A stretch of 64,000 bases of DNA from Oscarella lobularis. Taxonomy: Eukaryota; Porifera; Homoscleromorpha; Homosclerophorida; Oscarellidae. Made by a program: the position numbers and the translations under genes. Below the pieces are notes generated by a model. The model did not search any database and was not told the origin of the DNA. It saw nothing but the letters and a program-made list of their open reading frames with translations. The stretch is taken from contig NC_089182.1 in assembly GCF_947507565.1 (NCBI RefSeq), forward strand, positions 2,728,001 through 2,792,000, in the 5' to 3' direction. Shown in pieces: positions 1-12,397 of the stretch (position 1 is the stretch's first letter; each line of letters starts with the position of its first letter).

Positions 1-1350
1 TTCCGACATGGACAGACATGGACACGCCTTCTCGCCGATCTTTGTCCGTCTTATTTGCCGCCGTTCCGCCCCCGATCGTCGCGCCTGCTCCGCGAACCTC
101 TCTGCCGAACCTTCGAGCGTGTTTACGTTCGGTTCGTTTCTCCGAGGGGCCCTCGCGAGGTTCGCGTACGGTTCGCTTCGCTGTCCCGTATATACTTTTC
201 TTACTCGCTATAAGTACATACTGGCCTTCGCCCCCAAAGTACATTAATATATAGTCAGTCAGTCAGTCGGATTATGCACCGCTTTCACCCGCAGTATTCA
301 ATTAGGCGGGCGATGGACAGGGTCTACTATTTAGTACGCCAGCCTTGCACGAATCCTGTGTGTATATGGACCAGGTCAACAATTTGACAGAAACATCTTT
401 GGACTACCCTCACCGAGGCGGTGCAAACTGGACCTTTTGGGTACGGGTACCCAGGCACACCAGCGGAGAGGTTCCCTCTGCTGATGTTGCCTGGGGATAC
501 TGTATCACAAAACACACGCAGGACTCTAATTATTATTTAGACACTTTATATAGAATCAAACACTTTCTGCCGCCTTTGCTCTGACTATCCTGCATCGAGA
601 CGTCGGCGACGAGGCCTGCGTCTTCGATGCGGGATGACCCACTCCACTCGCGTGAGCACATGCAGTGTGCGACGGACGATCCGGAGACGGGCCCGTCGTG
701 CAAAACATTCGCACCCACAACACATTTCTCTCCATCGTCGAAGATACGTGATCGTACGACGCGAGAGATGTGCCCGTCGTGCGAGACATTCGCACCCATA
801 ACACATTTCTCTCGATCGACAGACTCTCTTGCTGCGCGCGAGAATCGTAGCGATTGCACGCGGACAGCCAGAGACGCCTGCACTCTTTCCACTGTCTATC
901 GGTACGGATTCGGAGCAGCGTCAGTATTACCACTGATCAAGACTGCTCGCGATCGGTACTGATACTCGGGTCAAATCGGATATCATTAATCGGTATTTCC
1001 ATTTCCAGAGAGTAGTACCCTCTTACTATATGCCAAAAAAACGGGGTTTTGTCCTTAATGACTTTGACGCTACGGCGTGTAGGTCACTCGCTCGATAATA
1101 CAATTGCCATCTTCAAAATCGCGTTTTCTGCATAGCAACAGTACATGGAAAAATTTTCGCCGCCCACCAGAAACGATTAATTTAATTACACCGCCGTTTT
1201 CGTCGAATAAACGAACCTCGTTAGTCCCTTTTCAAAAAATTTTGGGAACGCCTACTATTGAGGAGCAAGTGTCTCCATACCCGGTCCGTTGCTAGGCTCG
1301 CCTACGCAATCTCCTCCCTTTTGATGACGTTCTCGTGACGTCACTGACAA
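1..1350. repeat. Duplicated block, copy 1 (head of macrosatellite unit)
   Basis: This block recurs almost base for base downstream: positions 1-246 match about 6,515-6,768 and 247-1,350 match 7,486-8,600. I saw only scattered differences, for example near 490, 1,168 and 1,236, plus a short expansion of a GACATG-type repeat at the start. It contains an internal imperfect duplication of about 50 bp (around 690-738 and 770-818). Short ORFs exist on both strands and are identical in both copies, but none resembles a known protein and none has the codon pattern of the genes to the right. The left edge of the window cuts the block, so the array probably continues leftwards. Confidence 0.85.
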
Positions 1351-1354
1351 CTAA

Positions 1355-4300
1355 CAACTCGGTGTACGTAATCCACCGGCATGCCGTGTATATATTTCGG
1401 CAGGCGGTGTAATTACTCTGCCGGCAAGCGGTGTATATATTCCGGGAAGCGGTGTACGTACTCCGCCGGCAGGCGGTGTATATATTCCGGCAAGCGGTGT
1501 ATGTATTCCGGCAAGCGGTGTATATATTCCGGAGAGCGGTGTATACATTCCAGCAGGCGGTGTACGTACTCCGCCGGCAGGCGGTGTATATATTCCGGCA
1601 AGCGGTGTATATATTCCAGCAGGCGGTGTACGTACTCCGCCGGCAGGCGGTGTATATATTCCGGCAGGCGTGTACGTACTCCGCAGTCAGGCCGGTGTCT
1701 TTATTCCGACAGGCGTGTATGTATATATTCCGGCAAGCGGTGTATATTACGGCAAGCGGTGTACGTACTCCGCCGGCAGGCGGTGTATATATTCCGGCAA
1801 GCGGTGTATATATTCCAGCAGGCGGTGTACGTACTCCGCCCGAAGGCGGTGTATATATTCCGGCAAGCGGTGTATATATTCAAGCAGGCGGTGTACGTAC
1901 TCCGCCCGCAGGCGGTGTATATATTCCGGCAAGCGGTGTATATATTACGGCAAGCGGTGTACGTACTCCGCCGGCAGGCGGTGTAAATATTCCGGCAGGC
2001 GGTGTATATATTCCGGCAAGCGGTGTATATATTCCAGCAGGCGGTGTACGTACTCCGCCCGCAGGCGGTGTATATATTCCGGCAAGCGGTGTATATATTC
2101 CAGCAGGGGGTGTACGTACTCCGCCCGCAGGCGGTGTATATATTCCGGCAAGCGGTGTATATATTACGGCAAGCGGTGTACGTACTCCGCCGGCAGGCGG
2201 TGTATATATTCCGGCAAGCGGTGTATATATTCCGGCAAGCGGTGTATATATTCCAGCAGGCGGTGTACGTACTCCGCCGGCAGGCGGTGTATATATTCCG
2301 GCAAGCGGTGTATATATTCCGGCAAGCGGTGTATATATTCCGGCAAGCGGTGTATATATTCCAGCAGGCGGTGTATATATACCGGCAGGCGGTGTACGTA
2401 CTCCGCCGGCAAGCGGTGTATATATTCCTGCCGGCGGTGTACGTACTCCGGAGGCAAGCGGTGTATATATTCCGGCAAGCGGTGTATATATTCCGGCAAG
2501 CGGTGTACGTACTCCGCCGGCAGGCGGTGTACGTACTCCGCCGGCAGGCGGTGTATATATTCCGGCAAGCGGTGTATATATTCCAGCAGGCGGTGTACGT
2601 ACTCCGCCCGCAGGCGGTGTATATATTCCGGCAAGCGGTGTATATATTACGGCAAGCGGTGTACGTACTCCGCCGGCAGGCGGTGTATATATTCCGACAA
2701 GCGGTGTATATATTCCGGCAAGCGGTGTATATTACGGCAAGCGGTGTACGTACTCCGCCGGCAGGCGGTGTATATATTCCGGCAAGCGGTGTATATATTC
2801 CAGCAGGCGGTGTATATATTCCAGCAGGCGGTGTACGTACTCCGCCGGCAGGCGGTGTATATATTCCGGCAAGCGGTGTATATATTCCGGCAAGCGGTGT
2901 ATATATTCCGGCAGGCGGTGTATATATACCGGCAGGCGGTGTACGTACTCCGCCGTCAGGCGGTGTATATATTCCGGCCAGCGGTGTATATATTCTAGCA
3001 GGCGGTGTACGTACTCCGCCGGCAGGCGGTGTATATATTCCGGCAGGCGGTGTACGTACTCCGCCGGCAAGCGGTGTATATATTCCTGCCGGCGGTGTAC
3101 GTACTCCGGAGGCAAGCGGTGTATATATTCCGGCAAGCGGTGTATATATTCCAGCAGGCGGTGTATATATACCGGCAGGCGGTGTACGTACTCCGCCGGC
3201 AAGCGGTGTATATATTCCTGCCGGCGGTGTACGTACTCCGGAGGCAAGCGGTGTATATATTCCGGCAAGCGGTGTATATATTCCAGCAGGCGGTGTATAT
3301 ATACCGGCAGGCGGTGTACGTACTCCGCCGGCAAGCGGTGTATATATTCCGGCAGGCGGTGTATATATTCCGGCAAGCGGTGTATATATTCCGGCAGGCG
3401 GTGTATGTATACCGGCAGGCGGTGTACGTACTCCGCCGGCAAGCGGTGTATATATTCCGGCAAGCGGTGTACGTACTCCGCCGGCAGGCGGTGTATATAT
3501 TCCGGCAAGCGGTGTATATATTCCGGCAAGCGGTGTATATATTCCGGCAGGCGGTGTATATATACCGGCAGGCGGTGTACGTACTTCGCCGGCAAGCGGT
3601 GTATATATTCCGGCAGGCCGTGTACGTACTCCGCCGGCAAGCGGTGTATATATTCCTGCCGGCGGTGTACGTACTCCGGAGGCAAGCGGTGTATATATTC
3701 CGGCAAGCGGTGTATACATTCCAGCAGGCGGTGTATATATACCGGCAGGCGGTGTACGTACTCCGCCGGCAAGCGGTGTATATATTCCTGCCGGAGGTGT
3801 ACGTACTCCGGAGGCAAGCGGTGTATATATTCCGGCAAGCGGTGTATATATTCCAGCAGGCGGTGTATATATACCGGCAGGCGGTGTACGTACTCCGCCG
3901 GCAAGCGGTGTATATATTCCGGCAGGCGTTGTATATATTCCGGCAAGCGGTGTATATATTCCGGCAGGCGGTGTATATATACCGGCAGGCGGTGTACGTA
4001 CTCCGCCGGCAAGCGGTGTATATATTCCGGCAAGCGGTGTATGTATTCCGGCAAGCGGTGTATATATTCCGGAGAGCGGTGTATATTTTCCAGCAGGCGG
4101 TGTACGTACTCCGCCGGCAGGCGGTGTATATATTCCGGCAAGCGGTGTATATATTCCAGCAGGCTGTGTACGTACTCCGACGGCAGGCGGTGTATATATT
4201 CCGGCAAGCGGTTTATATATTCCAGCAGGCGGTGTACGTACTCCGCCGGCAGGCGGTGTACGTACTCCGCCGGCAGGCGGTGTATATATTCCGGCAAGCG

Positions 4301-6495
4301 GTGTATATATTCCAGCAGGCGGTGTACGTACTCCGCCCGCAGGCGGTGCATATATTCCGGCAAGCGGTGTACGTACTCCGCCGGCAAGCGGTGTATATAT
4401 TCCGGCAGGCGGTATACGTACTCCGCCGGCAGGTGGTGTATATATTCCGGCAGGCGGTGTACGTAATCCACCGGCATGCCGTGTAATATATTCTGGCAGG
4501 CGGTGTACTTACTCTGCCGGCAAGCGGTGTATATATTCTGGGAAGCGGTGTACGTACTCCGCCGGCAAGCGGTGTATATATTCCGGCAAGCGGTGTATAT
4601 ATTCCGGCAAGCGGTGTACGTACTCCGAAGGCAAGCGGTGTATATATTCCGGCAAGCGGTGTATATATTCCAGCAGGCGGTGTACGTACTCCGCCGGCAG
4701 GAGGTGTATATATTCCGGCAAGCGGTGTATATATTCCGGCAAGCGGTGTATATATTCCAGCAGGCGGTGCACGTACTCCGCCGGCAGGCGGTGTATATAT
4801 TACGGCAAGCGGTGTACGTACTCCGCCGTCAGGCGGTGTATATATTCTGGCAAGCGGTGTATATATTCTAGCAGGCGGTGTACGTACTATGCCGGCAGGC
4901 GGTGAATATATTCCGGCAGGCGGTGTACGTACTCCGCCGGCAAGCGGTGTATATATTCCTGCCGGCGGTGTACGTACTCCGGAGGCAAGCGGTGTATATA
5001 TTCCGGCAAGCGGTGTATATATTCCAGCAGGCGGTGTATATATACCGGCAGGCGGTGTGCGTACTCCGCCGGCAAGCGGTGTATATATTCTTGCCGGCGG
5101 TGTACGTACTCCGGAGGCAAGCGGTGTATATATTCCGGCAAGCGGTGTATATATTCCAGCAGGCGGTGTATATATACCGGCAGGCGGTGTACGTACTCCG
5201 CCGGCAGGCGGTGTATATATTCCGGCAGGCGGTGTATATATTCCGGCAAGCGGTGTATATATTCCGGCAGGCGGTGTATATATACCGGCAGGCGGTGTAC
5301 GTACTCCGCCGGCAAGCGGTGTATATATTCCGGCAAGCGGTGTATGTATTCCGGCAAGCGGTGTATATATTCCGGAGAGCGGTGTATATATTCCAGCAGG
5401 CTGTGTACGTACTCCGCCCGCAGGCGGTGTATATATTCCGGCAAGCGGTGTATATGTATATTACGGCAAGCGGTGTACGTACTCCGCCGGCAGGCGGTGT
5501 ATATATTCCGGCAAGCGGTGTATATATTCCAGCAGGCGGTGTACGTACTCCGCCCGCAGGCGGTGTATATATTCCGGCAAGCGGTGTATATGTATATTAC
5601 GGCAAGCGGTGTACGTACTCCGCCGGCAGGCGGTGTATATATTCCGGCAAGCGGTGTATATATTCCGGCAAGCGGTGTATATTACGGCAAGCGGTGTACG
5701 TACTCCGCCGGCAGGCGGTGTATATATTCCGGCAGGCGGTGTATATATTCCAGCAGGCGGTGTACGTACTCCGCCCGCAGGCGGTGTATATATTCCGGCA
5801 AGCGGTGTATATATTCCAGCAGGCGGTGTACGTACTCCGCCAGCAGGCGGTGTATATATTCCGGGAAGCGGTGTATATATTACTGCAAGCGGTGTACGTA
5901 CTCTGCCGGCAGGCGGTGTATATATTCCGGCAAGCGGTGTATATATTCCGGCAAGCGGTGTATATATTCCAGCAGGCGGTGTACGTACTCCGCCGGCAGG
6001 CGGTGTATATATTCCGGCAAGCGGTGTATATATTCCGGCAAGCGGTGTATATATTCCGGCAAGCGGTGTATATATTCCGGCAGGCGGTGTATATATACCG
6101 GCAGGCGGTGTACGTACTCCGCCGGCAAGCGGTATATATATTCCGGCAGGCGGTGTACGTACTCCGCCGGCAGGCGGTGTATATATTCCGGCAGGCGTGT
6201 ACGTACTCCGCAGTCAGGCCGGTGTCTTTATTCCGACAGGCGTGTATGTATATATTCCGGCAAGCGGTGTACGTACTCCGCCGGCAGGCGGTGTATATAT
6301 TCCGGCAAGCGGTGTATATATTCCGGCAAGCGGTGTATATATTCCGGCAGGCGGTGTATATATACCGGCAGGCGGTGTACGTACTCCGCCGGCAAGCGGT
6401 TTATATATTCCGGCAGGCGGTGTACGTACTCCGGAGGCAAGCGATGTATATATTCCGGCAAGCGGTGTACGTACTCCGAAGGCAGGCGGTGTAAG
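1355..6495. repeat. Minisatellite array 1 (21-bp and 24-bp monomers)
   Basis: About 5.1 kb of tandem monomers. The main 21-bp form has the core GGTGTATATATTCCGGC followed by AAGC or AGGC. The 24-bp form has GGTGTACGTACTCCGCC followed by GGCAGGC. Both lengths are multiples of three, so stops are rare and several frames on both strands stay open for hundreds of codons. Occasional 19-bp and other off-length units break any single frame, which argues against coding. Landmark variants recur: a start module containing GTACGTAATCCACCGGCATG (about 1,358 and 4,457) and a module containing CGCAGTCAGGCCGGTGTC (about 1,681 and 6,207). They show a higher-order structure. Confidence 0.93.
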
Positions 6496-6514
6496 GGCCT
6501 AAGCGCGCGCTACG

Positions 6515-8600
6515 ATTCCGACATGGACAGACATGGACGGACATGGACACGCCTTCTCGCCGATCTTTGTCCGTCTTATTTGCCGCCGTTCCGCCCCCGA
6601 TCGTCGCGCCTGCTCCGCGAACCTCTCTGCCGAACCTTCGAGCGTGTTTACGTTTGGTTCGTTTCTCCGAGGGGCCCTCGCGAGGTTCGCGTACGGTTCG
6701 CTTCGCTGTCCCGTATATACTTTTCTTACTCGCTATAAGTACATACTGGCCTTCGCCCCCAAAGTACACTAGAGAATGATGGCCCGGTGTTCACCGTGTT
6801 GCCATCATGCAGAGCCTCCCACCGCTTACAGTACGCGAGTGCATTGCATAGCGTGACGTCAAAATTTTTTATGTTGCCACATATTCACGTACTGTAGTAA
6901 TCCCTGCCCTTAGCCCCTAAAGCTTAGTCCTACGTACATACTGTGCATACCTACATAATTGCTAATAACACGCTTTTCTGACGTACTGTATTGCATTTTA
7001 TAATTTGCTAAGAATTTGAAGACATATGCATGTGTACGGGAGTGTGTACGGGTCATATTTCCTGTTACCCGTACACGAATACATACCCACGTACAAACTG
7101 TACATGAGTGGATACTTTTGATTGTGACGTCAGAGCGTGTCAATCAAAACTCTCATTTCGGTTTCTCAGTGCATTTATGAAACGGAAAATAGCACAGATC
7201 AATTTGAAACAGGAGTTTCTAAGCATTTTGTCCGTTTATGAAAGAAAAAATGCTTTATCCGCGCCGTAAATCGCCTTTTTCGGGTCACCGTTTTGGGCCC
7301 CATGTCGCGCATGCGCTGTACGAAAAAACGGGTTTTTAAGTTACGTCACAATACCGAGCGTGACGAACAGACATACATACATACAGACAGACATACAGAC
7401 ACTTCCGGCCCTAAGATCACGTTTGAGAGAGCCTCCCTCCGCCGTTATACGGGCTCCACCCGTACAACTCTGGTGGTCGGCTCCATTAATATATAGTCAG
7501 TCAGTCAGTCGGATTATGCACCGCTTTCACCCGCAGTATTCAATTAGGCGGGCGATGGACAGGGTCTACTATTTAGTACGCCAGCCTTGCACGAATCCTG
7601 TGTGTATATGGACCAGGTCAACAATTTGACAGAAACATCTTTGGACTACCCTCACCGAGGCGGTGCAAACTGGACCTTTTGGGTACGGGTACCCAGGCAC
7701 ACCAGCGGAGAGGTTCCCTCTGCTGATGTTGTCTGGGGATACTGTATCACAAAACACACGCAGGACTCTAATTATTATTTAGACACTTTATATAGAATCA
7801 AACACTTTCTGCCGCCTTTGCTCTGACTATCCTGCATCGAGACGTCGGCGACGAGGCCTGCGTCTTCGATGCGGGATGACCCACTCCACTCGCGTGAGCA
7901 CATGCAGTGTGCGACGGACGATCCGGAGACGGGCCCGTCGTGCAAAACATTCGCACCCACAACACATTTCTCTCCATCGTCGAAGATACGTGATCGTACG
8001 ACGCGAGAGATGTGCCCGTCGTGCGAGACATTCGCACCCATAACACATTTCTCTCGATCGACAGACTCTCTTGCTGCGCGCGAGAATCGTAGCGATTGCA
8101 CGCGGACAGCCAGAGACGCCTGCACTCTTTCCACTGTCTATCGGTACGGATTCGGAGCAGCGTCAGTATTACCACTGATCAAGACTGCTCGCGATCGGTA
8201 CTGATACTCGGGTCAAATCGGATATCATTAATCGGTATTTCCATTTCCAGAGAGTAGTACCCTCTTACTATATGCCAAAAAAACGGGGTTTTGTCCTTAA
8301 TGACTTTGACGCTACGGCGTGTAGGTCACTCGCTCGATAATACAATTGCCATCTTCAAAATCGCGTTTTCTGCATAGCAACAGTACATGGAAAAATTTTC
8401 GCCGCCCACCGGAAACGATTAATTTAATTACACCGCCGTTTTCGTCGAATAAACGAACCTCGTTAGTCCCTTTTCAAAAATTTTGGGAACGCCTACTATT
8501 GAGGAGCAAGTGTCTCCATACCCGGTCCGTTGCTAGGCTCGCCTACGCAATCTCCTCCCTTTTGATGACGTTCTCGTGACGTCACTGACAACTAACAACT
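6515..8600. repeat. Duplicated block, copy 2, interrupted by a Helitron-like element
   Basis: 6,515-6,768 and 7,486-8,600 together reproduce block copy 1. They are separated by a 717-bp insertion that copy 1 lacks. The identity of the flanks indicates a recent duplication of the whole block-plus-satellite unit, with the insertion happening afterwards or being present in only one copy. Confidence 0.88.
6769..7485 (-). mobile_element. Non-autonomous Helitron-like element, copy 1
   Basis: The insertion is absent from the paralogous site at about 246, so its ends can be read directly. On the minus strand the element starts TGGAGCC and ends TCTCTAG, inserted between A and T with no target duplication. 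A hairpin with arms ATGATGGC and GCCATCAT (6,776-6,808) lies just inside the CTAG end. A smaller hairpin with arms TACGGG and CCCGTA lies near the other end. A CTAG 3' end, a subterminal hairpin and A/T insertion are typical of Helitrons, although the canonical 5' TC is replaced by TG. It has no coding capacity for Rep/helicase. A tetranucleotide microsatellite sits inside near 7,370-7,400. Confidence 0.75.
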
Positions 8601-11050
8601 CGGTGTACGTAATCCACCGGCATGCCGTGTATATATTCCGGCAGGCGGTGTACTTACTCTGCCGGCAAGCGGTGTATATAATCCGGGAAGCGGTGTATAT
8701 AATCCGGGAAGCGGTGTACGTACTCCGCCGGCAGGCGGTGTATATATTCCGGCAAGCGGTGTATATATTCCAGCAGGCGGTGTACGTACTCCGCCGGCAG
8801 GCGGTGTATATATTCCGGCAAGCGGTGTATATATTCCGGCAAGCGGTGTATATATTCCGGCAAGCGGTGTATATATTCCGGCAGGCGGTGTATATATACC
8901 GGCAGGCAGTGTACGTACTCCGCCGGCAAGCGGTGTATATATTCCGGCAGGCGGTGTACGTACTCCGCCGGCAGGTGGTGTATATATTCCGGCAGGCGGT
9001 GTACGTAATCCACCGGCATGCCGTGTAATATATTCTGGCAGGCGGTGTACTTACTCTGCCGGCAAGCGGTGTATATATTCCGGGAAGCGGTGTACGTACT
9101 CCGCCGGCAAGCGGTGTATATATTCCGGCAAGCGGTGTATATATTCCGGCAAGCGGTGTACGTACTCCGGAGGCAAGCGGTCTATATATTCCGGCAAGCG
9201 GTGTATATATTTCAGCAGGCGGTGTACGTACTCCGCCGGCAGGAGGTGTATATATTCCGGCAAGCGGTGTATATATTCCGGCAAGCGGGGCACGTACTCC
9301 GCCGGCAGGCGGTGTATATATTACGGCAAGCGGTGTACGTACTCCGCCGTCAGGCGGTGTATATATTCCGGCAAGCGGTGTATATATTCTAGCAGGCGGT
9401 GTACGTACTCCGCCGGCAGGCGGTGTATATATTCCGGCAAGCGGTGTATATATTCCAGCAGGCGGTGTACGTACTCCGCCGGCAGGCGGTGTATATATTC
9501 CGGCAAGCGGTCTATATATTCCAGCAGGCGGTGTACGTACTCCGCCGGCAGGCGGTGTACGTACTCCGCCGGCAGGCGGTGTATATATTCCGGCAAGCGG
9601 TGTATATATTCCAGCAGGCGGTGTACGTACTCCGCCCGCAGGCGGTGTATATATTCCGGCAAGCGGTGTATATATTCCAGCAGGCGGTGTACGTACTCCG
9701 CCCGCAGGCGGTGTATATATTCCGGCAAGCGGTGTATATATTCCAGCAGGCGGTGTACGTACTCCGCCGGCAGGCGGTGTACGTACTCCGCCGGAAGGCG
9801 GTGTATATATTCCGGCAAGCGGTGTATATATTCCAGCAGGCGGTGTACGCACTCCGCCCGCAGGCGGTGTATATATTCCGGCAAGCGGTGTATATATTAC
9901 GGCAAGCGGCGTACGTACTCCGCCGGCAGGCGGTGTATATATTCCGGCAAGCGGTGTATATATTCCGGCAAGCGGTGTATATATTCCGGCAAGCGGTGTA
10001 TATATTCCAGCAGGCGGTGTACGTACTCCGCCGGCAGGCGGTGTATATATTCCGGCAAGCGGTCTATATATTCCAGCAGGCGGTGTACGTACTCCGCCGG
10101 CAGGCGGTGTACGTACTCCGCCGGCAGGCGGTGTATATATTCCGGCAAGCGGTGTATATATTCCAGCAGGCGGTGTACGTACTCCGCCCGCAGGCGGTGT
10201 ATATATTCCGGCAAGCGGTGTATATATTCCGGCAGGCGGTGTATATATACCGGCAGGCGGTGTACGTACTCCGCCGGCAAGCGGTGTATATATTCCTGCC
10301 GGCGGTGTACGTACTCTGGAGGCAAGCGGTGTATATATTCCGGCAAGCGGTGTATATATTCCAGCAGGCGGTGTATATATACCGGCAGGCGGTGTACGTA
10401 CTCCGGAGGCAAGCGATGTATATATTCCGGCAAGCGGTGTACGTACTCCGCCGGCAAGCGGTGTATATATTCCGGCAAGCGGTGTACGTACTCCGAAGGC
10501 AGGCTGTGTATATATTCCGGCAGGCGGTGTATATATTCCGGCAAGCGGTGTATATATTCCGGCAAGCGGTGTATATACTCCGGCAATATATATTCCGGCA
10601 AGTGGTGTATATATTCCGGCAGGCGGTGTATATATACCGGCAGGCGGTGTACGTACTCCGCTGGCAGGCGGTGTATATATTCCGGCAAGCGGTGTATATA
10701 TTCCGGCAGGCGTGTACGTACTCCGCCGGCAGGCGGTGTATATATTCCGGCAGGCGTGTACGTACTCCGCAGTCAGGCCGGTGTCTTTATTCCGACAGGC
10801 GTGTATGTATATATTCCGGCAAGCGGTGTACGTACTCCGCCGGTAGGCGGTGTATTTATTCCGGCAGGCGTGTACGTACTCCGCCGGCGAGCGGTGTATA
10901 TATTCCGGCAGGCGGTGTATATATTCCGGCAGGCGGTGTACGTACTCCGCCGGCAAGCGGTGTATATATACCGGCAGGCGGTGTACGTACTCCGCCGGGA
11001 GGCGGTGTATATATACCGGCAGGCGGTGTACGTACTCCGCCGGCAGGTAT
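8601..11050. repeat. Minisatellite array 2 (21-bp and 24-bp monomers)
   Basis: Same monomers and landmark modules as array 1 but about half as long. The start module recurs at about 8,602 and 9,000, and the CGCAGTCAGGCC module at about 10,767. Monomer variants and off-length units are more frequent towards 10,500-11,050. The array ends abruptly at about 11,050, where sequence assigned to the minus-strand WWE-domain fragment begins. Long open frames across it on both strands are a product of the three-fold monomer length. Confidence 0.92.
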
Positions 11051-11162
11051 ATATAAGGGAGGCAGAATCGACGAGGAGATTCATAGCAGAGTGCGCTCGG
11101 GGAAGTCGAAATCGCTGAAAGACAAACATCTAGGTGCAGGTGAGGATAATAAGGATAATTAC

Positions 11163-11528
11163 GTCCGAGGCTTGGTGAATAGGAGTTCCACGTGCCAGAT
11201 TCATCTTCCCATTCCCAATCGTTAGCTGAAAAATCAAAATCAGAATTTATAATTCTGGTTTTTGCTTTCTCTTACACCAGCTCGATTTAGACGTCTTGCA
11301 GCGAACGCTTTCTTTCCATCCGGTCGATTTATTTGCCTGATGCATTTGCTTGAAATTGACTTCGTACTTTTGCGTTCGCGAGAGCGAAAGAGTCGTCGAT
11401 TCTGCTCCTTTCTCGAATTCGCCTGCTAATTGGTTGGCGTGGGCAGAAGTGAACGCTTTCCAATCCCCGTCTTCGTTCTGCCATTCCCAGGTGACGTCGG
11501 ATCCGAGTTTCGTCCCCTTTAAACGCGA
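11163..11528 (-). CDS. WWE-domain gene fragment
   Basis: Read on the minus strand, the exon at about 11,276-11,525 encodes a clear WWE domain: TWEWQNEDGDWKAF, then YEVNFKQMHQANKSTG and a following basic R/V segment. A GTAAGA donor at 11,275 joins in frame to an acceptor at 11,226. The next exon (11,163-11,225) starts a second WWE-like module, NDWEWEDESGTWNSYS. WWE domains bind poly-ADP-ribose or ADP-ribosylated targets in ubiquitin ligases and PARPs, so a role of that kind is inferred. The fragment is boxed in: upstream (higher coordinates) lies a Helitron and then PNO1 on the other strand, and downstream the second WWE runs towards the satellite. No start codon was found. It may be a truncated gene or relic. 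Confidence 0.55.
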
Positions 11529-11555
11529 TCACGTGTTATTGAGTGATATCGATAA

Positions 11556-12300
11556 TGGAGCCGACCACCGCAGTTGTACGGGTGGAGCCCGTATAACGGC
11601 GGAGGGAGGCTCTCTCAAACGTGATCTTAGGGCCGGAAATGTCTGTATGTCTGTCTGTATGTATGTATGTATGTATGTCTGTTCGTCACGCTCGGTATTG
11701 TGACGTAACTTAAAAACCCGTTTTTTCGTACAGCGCATGCGCGACATGGGGCCCAAAACGGTGATCCGAAAAAGGCGATTTACGGCGCGGATAAAGCGTT
11801 TTTTCTTTCATAAACGGAAAAAATGCTTAGAAACCCCTGTTTCAAATTGATCTGTGCTATTTTCCGTTTCATAAATGCACTGAGAAACCGGAATAAGAGT
11901 TTTGATTGTCACGCTCTGACGTCACAATCAAAAGTATCCACTCATGTACAGTTTGTACGTGGGTATGTACGCGTGTACGGGTAACAGGAAATATGACCCG
12001 TACACATGCATATGTCTTCAAATACTTAGCAAATTATAAAATGCAATACAGTACGTCAGAAAAGCGTGTAATTAGCAATTATGTAGGTATGCACAGTATG
12101 TACGTAGGACCAGAGCTATAAATAAATATTTATTTATAGCTATGAGCTTTAGGGGCTAAGGGCAGGGATTACTACAGTACGTGAATATGTAGCAACATAA
12201 AAAATTTTGACGTCACGCTATGTAATGCACTCGCGTACTGTAAGCGGTGGGAGGCTCTGCATGATGGCAATACGGTGAACACCGGGCCATCATTCTCTAG
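11556..12300 (+). mobile_element. Non-autonomous Helitron-like element, copy 2
   Basis: This is an inverted copy of the element at 6,769-7,485, about 745 bp long. It starts TGGAGCCGACC after an A and ends TTCTCTAG before a T. The 3' hairpin has arms at 12,261-12,268 and 12,286-12,293, seven bases inside the CTAG terminus. The 5' hairpin is at 11,577-11,593. The length difference comes from a longer GTAT/GTCT microsatellite near 11,640-11,680 and an extra AT-rich palindromic segment near 12,115-12,145. Similar sequence on both flanks (GTGATATCGATAA and TGATAATCGATAA) could be mistaken for a target duplication, but copy 1 shows that none is made. Confidence 0.75.
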
Positions 12301-12397
12301 TGATAATCGATAAATAATTAACCCGTCGAAGACGGGTACACGGCTAGTGAGGGTCCCGTAGGGTAAATAAGCGATACCCGTATCTGTCTTTAGCCGC

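Noticed and set aside
1431-4905. Long plus- and minus-strand ORFs (hundreds to over 1,000 codons) across the satellite as a repetitive protein
   Set aside because: Monomer lengths of 21 and 24 bp keep many frames open by arithmetic. Off-length units break each frame, the same peptide appears in all frames in turn, and no signal peptide or start context supports a gene.
7293-7496. ORF shared by the two Helitron copies as a transposon protein
   Set aside because: It is short, lies over the microsatellite, differs in frame continuity between the copies and resembles no Rep or helicase.
1355-11050. CRISPR-like array
   Set aside because: There are no distinct spacers; the units are contiguous minisatellite monomers in a eukaryotic genome.
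11543-12314. A 13-bp target-site duplication around Helitron copy 2
   Set aside because: The flanks GTGATATCGATAA and TGATAATCGATAA are similar but not identical, and copy 1 with its empty paralogous site shows insertion without duplication.
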